This document shows positions 17,611 through 24,706 of a DNA stretch of 25,349 bases, piece by piece. Below the pieces are notes generated by a model, which had not been told where the DNA came from, did not search any database, and worked only from the letters and a program-made list of their open reading frames with translations. Both the position numbers and the translations under genes were made by a program. How positions within the stretch are numbered: position 1 is the first letter of the stretch; each line of letters opens with the position of its first letter. Source of the DNA: Bacteroidota bacterium (GTDB taxonomy: Bacteria; Bacteroidota; Bacteroidia; Sphingobacteriales; Sphingobacteriaceae); NCBI GenBank assembly GCA_013286985.1, contig JABDEQ010000036.1, forward strand, positions 1-25,349, read 5' to 3'.

Positions 17611-20193
17611 ATGCCTTTAACGTTAAAACTCAGCCAAAGAGAAACAGCTTTTAATAACGAAGTTGTAACGCGCTTTGAGTTATATAACAGCTTATTTCAA
17701 ACCCTGCCTTTTTACCAGGTGAAAGACACCGGTATTTTGCTGCCATTTTTTAGCTCCCATTGCGAAAAGGAAGTAAGTAAGGAAGTATCGCCAACTGCCA
17801 TAATTGATTCGTTTTTTAAAAAATATGTTCCTGATATTGACCATCAGGAGCAAATAAACCGGCTGTTTCGTTTTATACAATATATTGAAAGGCAAGTGGT
17901 TTTGTTTGATGCTATTGAAGATTCGTCATTCAATAAAATTGGCCGCTCTGATGATAGCGGGACGCTGCAAAGTTTACTACAGCAGGCGGCGGTAAGCGAT
18001 CAGGCTAGAAATGACATCAGCGAAAAACTAAATGATTTTTCTTTAAGATTAGTATTAACCGCGCACCCAACACAATTTTACCCCGGAAGTATATTGGGTA
18101 TCATGACCGATTTGATTGAGGCGCTAAAAACCAACGATATTAATAATATTGATGTTTTATTGCAGCAATTAGGTAAAACGCCGTTCTTTAATAAAACCTC
18201 ACCAACGCCAGTTGATGAGGCAGTTAGCCTTGCCTGGTTCCTCGAAAATATATTTTATCATGCGGTATCGGGTATCCAGTCAAAACTGGATGAAGAGTTT
18301 GATTTAAAAGCTAATCGCAAGGGCCAACTGCTTGAACTGGGCTTTTGGCCGGGTGGCGATAGGGACGGTAATCCAAATGTAACTACTGAAACAACCCGTG
18401 CTGTCGCCAGTTTTTTAAGGCAGCGCGTATTTCGCTGTTATTATCGCGATATAAGGGTGTTGAAACGCAGAATTACGTTTCGTGGTGTAGAAAAAGCAGT
18501 GGCAGCTCTGGAGGAGATTATTTATGATAATGCCAATAATAAAAACGCGCCTGCCAATTTGCAGGGTGAAATACTGGATCTGCTGCAATCAATTAAGCAC
18601 ACGTTGCTTACCAGTCACGACAGCCTTTTTGTTAATATAGTTGATGATTTGATTAAAAAGGTACAGCTTTTTGGCTGTTATTTCGCTACGCTCGATATCA
18701 GGCAGGACAGCCGTGTTTTACGCAACGTGTTTAATTTTTCGACCAAACAAGCCGAAATTAACAGCAGAATTGCAGGTGGGTACAATGAACTGGATGAAGA
18801 CGGTAAATTGAACAGCTTGCGGTTTAATGAGGCTGATTTTTACTGCCCGGATGATGCAGATAAATTGATTTGCGATACCTTAAATACAATCAGGCTGATG
18901 AAAGAAGTTCAGCAGAGCAATGGAGAAAAGGCTTGTCAGCGTTTTATTATTAGCAATTGCCAGCAAGCCTCGGACATATTGCAATTAATAAACCTGTTTT
19001 TATGGAGCGGTTGGAAAAAAGAAAGCCTGAGTGTTGACTTTATGCCCTTGTTTGAAACCGTAAACGATTTGAAGCATGCGGCCGGTGTAATGGAATTGCT
19101 GTACACGCATCCATTTTATAAAGAGCATTTAAAAAACCGGGGTAATCTGCAAAGCATAATGCTGGGCTTTTCTGATAGTACTAAGGATGGTGGTTATTTA
19201 ATGGCCAACTGGTCAATTTACCAGGCCAAAGTTGAGCTTACTGCCATGGCCCGCAAATATGGCGTATCACTTGCATTTTTTGATGGCAGGGGAGGCCCGC
19301 CGGCACGTGGCGGAGGTAAAACGCACCGTTTTTATGCTTCAATGGGCGAGGAGATAGCGAATGAACACATTCAGTTAACCATTCAGGGCCAAACCGTAAG
19401 TTCGCAGTATGGCTCAGTTGAAACTGCCCGGTTTAATATGGAACAGTTAATTAATGCAGGTATTACATCAGCATTAAATCCAAATAAGCACGATTTACTG
19501 GATGACAGGCATAAAGAATTGATTACTATCATGGCTGACGAAAGTTTTAAGCTTTTTATAAGCTTGCGTCAGCATCCCTTGTTTGTGGAGTATCTGGAAA
19601 AATTCAGTCCGCTTAAATTATTATCGCATATAAACATCAGCAGCAGGCCAACCAAGCGTAATTCTGATGCTCAACTTAAGTTGGAAGACTTGCGTGCCAT
19701 TAGCTTCGTAACCTCGTGGAGCCAATTAAAGCAAAGTATACCTGGTTTTTATGGGGTAGGCACTGCTTTAAATAAAATGAAAGAAGATGGTAACTGGAAC
19801 GAAATAAAAGACTTGTACAATTCATCAGGTTTCTTTAAAACTATGGTTGATAACTGTACAATGTCTATGACTAAATCTGATTTCAGGGTGACTGCTTATC
19901 TGGAAAAAGACAAGAAATTTGGCCAGTTCTGGAAACTGTTGAAGGACGAGTTTGAACTTACCAAAGCCATGCTGTTTGAATTAACCGGAACATCGGTTTT
20001 AATGCAGGAATACCCCGTTGAGCGCCGTTCTATCGCCATTCGCGAAAAAATAGTGCTGCCGCTGGTAATTATACAGCACTATGCGCTGCAGTGTTTAAAT
20101 AATTGTAACGACGAAGAGTTAATCAAAATTTATAACAAACTGGTTATCCGCACAGTATATGGTATTGTTAATGCGGGTCGGAATTTAGCTTAA
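17611..20193 (+). CDS. ppc: Phosphoenolpyruvate carboxylase
   Basis: An 860-aa cytoplasmic enzyme converting PEP and bicarbonate to oxaloacetate to refill the TCA cycle; length fits the bacterial family. The catalytic His is His152 in LTAHPTQFYPG, the GGDRDGNPNVT motif is at 248-258, and MLGFSDSTKDGGYLMANW is present. The glycine-rich active-site loop reads FFDGRGGPPARGGGKTH (Arg560, Arg566). Two deviations are clear. The usual FHGRGG His (His579 in E. coli) is Asp558, and the conserved C-terminal RNTG/QNTG is RNLA. I believe these are shared by other Bacteroidota PEPCs, but cannot check. It stands alone with its own terminator, divergent from the FUSC gene and convergent with the PEP mutase-like gene. 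Confidence 0.96.
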   Translation: MPLTLKLSQRETAFNNEVVTRFELYNSLFQTLPFYQVKDTGILLPFFSSHCEKEVSKEVSPTAIIDSFFKKYVPDIDHQEQINRLFRFIQYIERQVVLFDAIEDSSFNKIGRSDDSGTLQSLLQQAAVSDQARNDISEKLNDFSLRLVLTAHPTQFYPGSILGIMTDLIEALKTNDINNIDVLLQQLGKTPFFNKTSPTPVDEAVSLAWFLENIFYHAVSGIQSKLDEEFDLKANRKGQLLELGFWPGGDRDGNPNVTTETTRAVASFLRQRVFRCYYRDIRVLKRRITFRGVEKAVAALEEIIYDNANNKNAPANLQGEILDLLQSIKHTLLTSHDSLFVNIVDDLIKKVQLFGCYFATLDIRQDSRVLRNVFNFSTKQAEINSRIAGGYNELDEDGKLNSLRFNEADFYCPDDADKLICDTLNTIRLMKEVQQSNGEKACQRFIISNCQQASDILQLINLFLWSGWKKESLSVDFMPLFETVNDLKHAAGVMELLYTHPFYKEHLKNRGNLQSIMLGFSDSTKDGGYLMANWSIYQAKVELTAMARKYGVSLAFFDGRGGPPARGGGKTHRFYASMGEEIANEHIQLTIQGQTVSSQYGSVETARFNMEQLINAGITSALNPNKHDLLDDRHKELITIMADESFKLFISLRQHPLFVEYLEKFSPLKLLSHINISSRPTKRNSDAQLKLEDLRAISFVTSWSQLKQSIPGFYGVGTALNKMKEDGNWNEIKDLYNSSGFFKTMVDNCTMSMTKSDFRVTAYLEKDKKFGQFWKLLKDEFELTKAMLFELTGTSVLMQEYPVERRSIAIREKIVLPLVIIQHYALQCLNNCNDEELIKIYNKLVIRTVYGIVNAGRNLA

Positions 20194-20201
20194 GCTGATT
20201 T

Positions 20202-20239
20202 TTAAATCCCCGGTTTCCGTCTTGAAGCCGGGGATTTAA
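20202..20239. terminator. Bidirectional terminator between ppc and the PEP mutase-like gene
   Basis: A 12-bp perfect stem, TTAAATCCCCGG (20202-20213) with CCGGGGATTTAA (20228-20239), and a 14-nt loop. It has T-rich flanks on both strands and sits between two convergent genes, 8 bp after the ppc stop and 2 bp from the opposite stop. Confidence 0.88.
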
Positions 20240-20241
20240 GT

Positions 20242-21081
20242 TTATTTTGTAAAGAGTTCATTAAAATCTGAATAAGGCTTTGCCTCGTTCGAATAGGTAA
20301 AAGTTCCCTTCTTTAGCGCCTCTTCTGCTGCCTTGAAAAATGAACTGTAGGCAGCTCTTACCAAAGATGAACCAAGGCTAACTCGCTTTACGCCTATTTC
20401 GCCCAGTTTTTCGACAGAGAAATTACCATTAGCTATTCCCATAATCACATTTACAGGTCGCGGTGCTACTGCTTTAACTACAGCTTCAATATCTTCATAT
20501 GTTTTCAATCCGGGTGCAAAAAGTACTTCGGCACCGGCATCAGCAAATGCTTCCAATCGTTTAATGGTGTCTTTAAGGTCGGTGCGGCCATGTAGAAAGT
20601 TTTCGGCCCTTGCTGTAAGCGTAAATGGATACGGCAGGCTGCGGGCGGCTTGTACAGCGGCTTTTACACGTTCAACAGCCAGTTCAAACGGGTAAATGGG
20701 ATCATCTGCGTTTCCGGTAGCATCTTCAATTGACCCTCCCGCTAAGCCAACTTTGGCGGCCAGTAGTATGGTTTCGGCGCACGTAGCGGGATCATCACCA
20801 TACCCATTCTCCAGATCGGCAGATACGGGTAAGTGAGTGGCGTTAACAATGCTTTCCGCATTTTGCAAGCTAACCTCCCGGGATATTAATGAACTGCCAT
20901 CCGGCACACCCAGTGAAAATGCCAGGCCGCCGCTCGTAGTGGCCAATGCTTCATATCCAAGTTGTGCCAATATTTTTGCCGACCCTGCATCCCATGGGTT
21001 AGGGATAACAAATATGCCGCTCCGTAAATGGAGGTTTCTGAATGCTTCTGCCTTTAACTGAAATGAATGATTATCTGTCAT
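20242..21081 (-). CDS. Isocitrate lyase/PEP mutase family protein
   Basis: A 279-aa TIM-barrel enzyme of the isocitrate lyase/phosphoenolpyruvate mutase superfamily, whose members make or break C-C or P-C bonds next to a carboxylate. Visible signatures: FVIPNPWDAGSAKIL (about 25-39), ATTSGG, the Mg-binding VSADLENGYGD (about 87-97), GGSIEDATG (about 115-123), and TARAENF with the conserved Arg. The KKCGH catalytic Cys loop of true isocitrate and methylisocitrate lyases is replaced by ENGYGDDPATCAE, so the protein is unlikely to be AceA or PrpB. It fits the oxaloacetate hydrolase or carboxyvinyl-phosphonate-like subgroup of unknown substrate. It converges with ppc; a functional link through PEP or oxaloacetate is only a guess. 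Confidence 0.88.
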   Translation of the reverse strand: MTDNHSFQLKAEAFRNLHLRSGIFVIPNPWDAGSAKILAQLGYEALATTSGGLAFSLGVPDGSSLISREVSLQNAESIVNATHLPVSADLENGYGDDPATCAETILLAAKVGLAGGSIEDATGNADDPIYPFELAVERVKAAVQAARSLPYPFTLTARAENFLHGRTDLKDTIKRLEAFADAGAEVLFAPGLKTYEDIEAVVKAVAPRPVNVIMGIANGNFSVEKLGEIGVKRVSLGSSLVRAAYSSFFKAAEEALKKGTFTYSNEAKPYSDFNELFTK

Positions 21082-21262
21082 GAGGTAATGATTTTGCGAT
21101 AAAAAATAAAATTATAAATATTTGGCTTCCTGCATCAAAATTAATTTTTGTTTTTGGCCTAACTTTTTACTTGCTATTCAACTATTTTACTAAATTGTCA
21201 CAGAATTGTAATCCCCGATTAGAACTATTATTATATACCCCTAACGTCTTTAAAATAAAACA

Positions 21263-21787
21263 ATGAAGCATTCAATTATCCCGGTTTTTGGATTAGTTAC
21301 ATTACTATTTGTTACAGCTTGCAATAACAGGCATGCGAAAAATTATAACGATACCGTTGATGAGGCCGGTGCTTTATTTATAAAAAACGGCATAGAGGGC
21401 AGCTTCACGGAGATAAAAGCATCGGGAGAGGCCATTACTTATTCAAACAATCAAAGAGTTATAGCACTGGCTAAAATGATGATTGACGATCATACGGCAG
21501 CAGGAGATAAATTGAAAAAGATAGAAAAGGAAAAGCAGGTTTCAGCTGCCGATACCATTAGCGCAGAACATCAGCTGCTGATTGAAAATCTTTCAAAAAA
21601 AACAGGACTTGCATTTGATAAGGATTATATTCAGATGATGGTTAACGATCATACGGCTGCTGTAAAGCTATTTACAGATGCCAGCCACAATACCGATAGC
21701 GAGGTAAGCAAATTTGCAGCTGCAATGCTGCCAACTATTAAAATGCATTTAGATTCGGCGAAGGCTATATTATTATCGTTGAAATAA
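21263..21787 (+). CDS. DUF4142 lipoprotein
   Basis: A 174-aa predicted lipoprotein. Signal peptide residues 1-19 end in the lipobox LFVTAC with lipidated Cys20, followed by NN. The mature part is helical with ferritin-like spacing: two matching DDHTAA/NDHTAA segments (MMIDDHTAAGDKL at about 73-85 and MMVNDHTAAVKLF at about 131-143) are the DUF4142 hallmark. It would sit in the periplasm or on the outer membrane. Function is unknown; related proteins are often near stress or oxidative-damage genes. The repeated D-H pairs could bind metal, which is inference. It precedes tmk by 82 bp, but tmk has its own promoter box, so linkage is doubtful. Confidence 0.9.
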   Translation: MKHSIIPVFGLVTLLFVTACNNRHAKNYNDTVDEAGALFIKNGIEGSFTEIKASGEAITYSNNQRVIALAKMMIDDHTAAGDKLKKIEKEKQVSAADTISAEHQLLIENLSKKTGLAFDKDYIQMMVNDHTAAVKLFTDASHNTDSEVSKFAAAMLPTIKMHLDSAKAILLSLK

Positions 21788-21842
21788 AGGCGGGAGACAC
21801 CGGCTATTCTATCAGCAGCATTAAAAACCTCATTTTTGCTCT

Positions 21843-21850
21843 TATATTTG
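21843..21850 (+). promoter_or_regulatory. -7 promoter box of tmk
   Basis: TATATTTG, an exact TAnnTTTG match, 19 bp before the tmk ATG. Transcription would begin about 21856. I see no TTG at the usual -33 distance. Confidence 0.55.
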
Positions 21851-21869
21851 GCAAAATACAGACAGCTTA

Positions 21870-22490
21870 ATGAAAAAAAACTTTTTTATTGCCTTTGAGG
21901 GTATTGATGGAAGCGGGAAAAGTACCCAGGTTAAATTATTGGCTGATAAACTTACAGCGGCCGGGCACCAGGTTTATATTACCTGCGAACCTTCAGAACG
22001 TCCTATAGGAAAAATGATAAGGGATGTTTTTAGCGGCCGCATGGAGGCTGATCACAAAACTATTGCCGCACTCTTTGTGGCCGACAGGCTCGATCACCTG
22101 CTAAATAAAACTGACGGGATACTAAAAAAACTGGAAGAAGGATACACGGTGATAACCGACAGATATTATCTTTCTTCATACGCCTATCAAAGCCCGTATA
22201 TGGATTTAAAGTGGGTTATTGATGCCAATTCATTAAGTGCAAACCTGCTGCGCCCTGATCTGAATATTTATATTGACATTTCTGCCGAAGTGAGTATTGA
22301 ACGGATAAAAAAAGGTAGGAGTTCGACCGAACTTTATGAAACTTTAGAAAATCTTCAGCAGGTGAGGGGTAAATACTTTGAAGTGATGGATTTGTTGAAA
22401 AATGAAGAGCAAGTTTTAGTTACCGATGGAAACCGTTCGCCGGAAGCTATTGCCGGAGATATCTGGAAAAACGTATCCGCTGCTTTATAA
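21870..22490 (+). CDS. tmk: Thymidylate kinase
   Basis: A 206-aa cytoplasmic kinase that phosphorylates dTMP to dTDP, normal length. The P-loop FEGIDGSGKSTQ spans residues 9-20. The DRY motif is ITDRYYLSSYAYQ with Asp97-Arg98, and the lid follows at about 148-156 (KKGRSSTEL). The loop that in most bacteria reads TREPGGT is TCEPSERPIG (residues 38-47) here, so the usual Arg is a Cys; this is closer to the form seen in archaeal-type enzymes. The lid carries basic Lys and Arg. It has its own -7 box and is followed by a hairpin shared with the small convergent gene. Confidence 0.95.
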   Translation: MKKNFFIAFEGIDGSGKSTQVKLLADKLTAAGHQVYITCEPSERPIGKMIRDVFSGRMEADHKTIAALFVADRLDHLLNKTDGILKKLEEGYTVITDRYYLSSYAYQSPYMDLKWVIDANSLSANLLRPDLNIYIDISAEVSIERIKKGRSSTELYETLENLQQVRGKYFEVMDLLKNEEQVLVTDGNRSPEAIAGDIWKNVSAAL

Positions 22491-22511
22491 CTGAAACCAC
22501 TATATAAAAAA

Positions 22512-22544
22512 ATATCCTGTGAATTTCATCAACTCACAGGATAT
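22512..22544. terminator. Terminator between tmk and the 46-aa gene
   Basis: An 11-bp perfect stem, ATATCCTGTGA (22512-22522) with TCACAGGATAT (22534-22544), and an 11-nt loop. On the minus strand it is followed by T7, so it is a good terminator for the small gene; on the plus strand the tail is only ACTATATTTTA, so it is weaker for tmk. Confidence 0.8.
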
Positions 22545-22567
22545 ACTATATTTTACAGCTGTTAAGC

Positions 22568-22708
22568 TTAAAATTTTCTTGCTTTTACCGGAACATAAAC
22601 CGGTTTTAAATTGAAGTTATCAGGTACTTTACCGTAATATTTGTTATCAATTCTTATTGCTAAGAAGCCATTTCCAATTAAAAATTCAACACGTAGCTTG
22701 CGGTTCAT
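22568..22708 (-). CDS. Small basic protein, 46 aa, unknown
   Basis: A 46-aa protein beginning MNRKLRVEFLIGNGF and ending VYVPVKARKF, rich in Lys and Arg with alternating hydrophobic residues that suggest a small beta-strand fold. I chose the ATG at 22708 rather than the 20-residue longer frame, because the upstream part is encoded by an AT-rich leader (TTAAATTTAATTTTAATT on the minus strand) that looks untranslated. A proper terminator follows the stop, supporting a real transcription unit. I do not recognise a family. It could be a ribosome- or nucleic-acid-binding peptide, but nothing proves that. Confidence 0.55.
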   Translation of the reverse strand: MNRKLRVEFLIGNGFLAIRIDNKYYGKVPDNFNLKPVYVPVKARKF

Positions 22709-22867
22709 AATAATTAAAATTAAATTTAATAGATCAATAACAATTCCAGCTTGATATTGTTTTATCAAATGTTGTAAATAATTATGACAATTGCAAGTAT
22801 TTGCTGATTTAATTATCCAAATATTAAGATTATGACTTTTTTATTAAAATCCATATTCCTTAAAATG

Positions 22868-24065
22868 CTAAAATAGCTTTAACTGCTGTTGTACAGGTGG
22901 TTGTGCTTTTCCCATTACCGTTCTGCCACCATATTTCCACGAGTTTTCTCTTTCCTGCTCAATTACTTTATCAAAATTTGCATTGGGAATAAAGTTATCC
23001 TCGGCTTGCTGCGTTATTTGTGCCAATCGTTTAATGGCTTCATTTTTTTCGGAAATACCCAGTTTTGCCTTGTGAATTGCATTTTGCAATATGCCAATGG
23101 TTTCGTCATATACTTTAACAGGTACCGGGAAGGGATGCCCGTCTTTACCACCATGCGCAAAAGAAAATCTGGCCGGATCCTTAAATCTTGAAGGCGCGCC
23201 ATGTATTACCTCGCTAACCAAAGCTAATGATTGTAAAGTACGCGGGCCTAATCCTTGCAGCAATAATAATTCTTCAAAATCTTTTGGTTGTTTTTCCTGT
23301 GCCAGCCATAAAACCGCGCCCAGCCGCTTAAGGTCAACGTCTTTTGCGCGCACATCGTGATGAGCAGGCATAACCAGTTTACTAATCTCTTTTAGCATTA
23401 GTTCGGGATTTTCCCCTGCAATCTGCATTACACTTTTTCTGGATGCAGCGGCTTGCTTATCGGCCATATTCAGGATGTTTCCGGCGTTCTGCCCATAAAT
23501 GAAAGCATGCGGATCATCCACAAAAGAGGTGAGAGCTTCTGAATGCCAATGATAACGGCGGGCCGTGCTGGTGCTGTCGCTCATGCCTTGCTGGACAACG
23601 GCCCATTGACCGCTGCTGCTTAAAATTGTGCGTGTATAGCTGAAAGCCATCCTGAATGGCGGTATTATCAACCTTAGCACTCAGTTTGCTGCATTTTACC
23701 AGGTAATTGCCATCGAGGCCGGTAGTTTCGCTGATGCTTAGCAATTCATTAGGCGTTTGCCGGGAGTTTTTGCCTTTTCCGCCGCAAATATAAATGCCCA
23801 GCTCTTTGCTATGCGGATTAACGGAACGTTTTAACGCCCCCATTACCGATGTAGTAATTCCCGACGAATGCCAGTCCATTCCCATTACTGCTCCCAAACT
23901 CTGAAACCAAAACGGATCACTCAGACGGCGCAGCACTTCATCTTTCCCATAATCAAGCACGATGTTTTCTACCACAGCAAGGCCAAGTTTCGCCATCCTT
24001 TCGGCAAGCCAAATGGGTACATGACCATAATGTAAAGGTAAATCTGCACTGCCCGAACGCTTCAT
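22868..24065 (-). pseudogene. DUF763 protein gene, interrupted by a frameshift
   Basis: One DUF763 gene appears in two frames. The N-terminal part (24065 to about 23622) starts MKRSGSADLPLHYGHVP and contains RRLSDPFWFQSLGAVMGMDWHSSGITTSV, GGKGKNSRQTPNEL and AAxxxxQDG-like KVDNTAIQDGFQLYTHNF. The C-terminal part (about 23621 to 22868) continues with SSSGQWAVVQQGMSDSTSTARRYHW, a helix-hairpin-helix-like LLLQGLGPRTLQSLALVSE and FAHGGKDGHPFPVPVKVYDE. The join lies at the run taaaatt, 23621-23627. The family is uncharacterised; the HhH-like segment hints at nucleic-acid binding. Both halves are otherwise intact and unbroken, so this may be a recent mutation, a sequencing error, or programmed frameshifting. 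Read as one protein it would be about 395-400 aa. Confidence 0.88.
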
Positions 24066-24087
24066 GCTAACAAAATTAGCAAAAATA

Positions 24088-24230
24088 TTGTCTGAATCAG
24101 AATTTACTGGATTTTAGAATTTACAGAATGCATTTTTTAATTAATCAAAACTACATTGGCATCAATCCAACTTTATGGAATGTCACTTATTCAGATAATT
24201 CTCAAATTCTGTAAATTCTGATTCAGACAA
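24088..24230. repeat. Intergenic inverted repeat element C (GAATTTAC type)
   Basis: A perfect 20-bp inverted repeat: TTGTCTGAATCAGAATTTAC (24088-24107) and its complement at 24211-24230. The left side carries a second unit, AGAATTTACAGAAT (24116-24129), complementary to 24206-24219. The arms are thus built of degenerate 8-9 bp units, as in elements A and B. The right arm ends exactly one base before the stop codon of the DUF4268 gene. The left arm ends 22 bp before the DUF763 start. Confidence 0.88.
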
Positions 24231-24692
24231 CTATTTCAACCCATCAAAGCCATATTTGGCATCGCTCCAAAATTCGTCTAATGCAATAATGCGGGGTTTA
24301 AAGAAGGAGATCAGTTCAGGCCAGTCGTTTTTGTTGAAAATGCTAATATCTTTTATTTGCTTAAATATGCGGCAAATGGTTTTGCCATATTCATCTTTGC
24401 CATGCAACTCCCATTCCCAAACTTCATTTTGAGAGGCGGTTAAAATGTTTTTATATTCCAGAAACTGCTCAAAAAACAATTCCTGGATACCCGGGTCGGG
24501 ATGGCTAATCTCAATGGAAATGGTGGCTGTGTGCTTGTCAGCCTGCATTTTAAAATACACATGCTTAATACCTGTTTTGTAGTTCACCCAGTTTACCCGC
24601 AAGCCCTCGGCCGAAAGCTGCGGGGCAATATATTGGCCAAATGTGGTCCAAAAGGCTTGTTTAAGTTGAGATGCTTCTTCTTTTGAGTACAA
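24231..24692 (-). CDS. DUF4268 family protein
   Basis: A 153-aa soluble protein matching the stand-alone DUF4268 form common in Bacteroidota: KEEASQLKQAFWTTFGQY, then GLRVNWVNYKTGIKHVYFKM, SIEISHPDPGIQELFFEQF and WPELISFFKPRIIALDEFW. Function is unknown; in other contexts the domain is fused to or near nuclease-like regions. Here it is a lone copy with no nuclease or methylase partner. The start is TTG at 24692 (MYSKEEAS), which is where family members usually begin; no in-frame ATG is nearby. It begins 14 nt after the stop of the GH3 gene, so it is likely cotranscribed with it. Inverted repeat C begins directly after its stop. Confidence 0.85.
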   Translation of the reverse strand: MYSKEEASQLKQAFWTTFGQYIAPQLSAEGLRVNWVNYKTGIKHVYFKMQADKHTATISIEISHPDPGIQELFFEQFLEYKNILTASQNEVWEWELHGKDEYGKTICRIFKQIKDISIFNKNDWPELISFFKPRIIALDEFWSDAKYGFDGLK

Positions 24693-24706
24693 AACGCGGC
24701 TTTAAT

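Noticed and set aside
12181..21798. The 10-mer GGCGGGAGAC shared at 12181-12190 and 21789-21798, both shortly after stop codons
   Set aside because: Many 10-mers recur by chance in a 25-kb window; two copies without further matching flank are not evidence of an element.
22709..22768. A 20-residue longer start for the 46-aa protein
   Set aside because: The extra stretch is encoded by an AT-rich leader, and the ATG at 22708 gives a more natural protein; no supporting ribosome binding site was seen further upstream.
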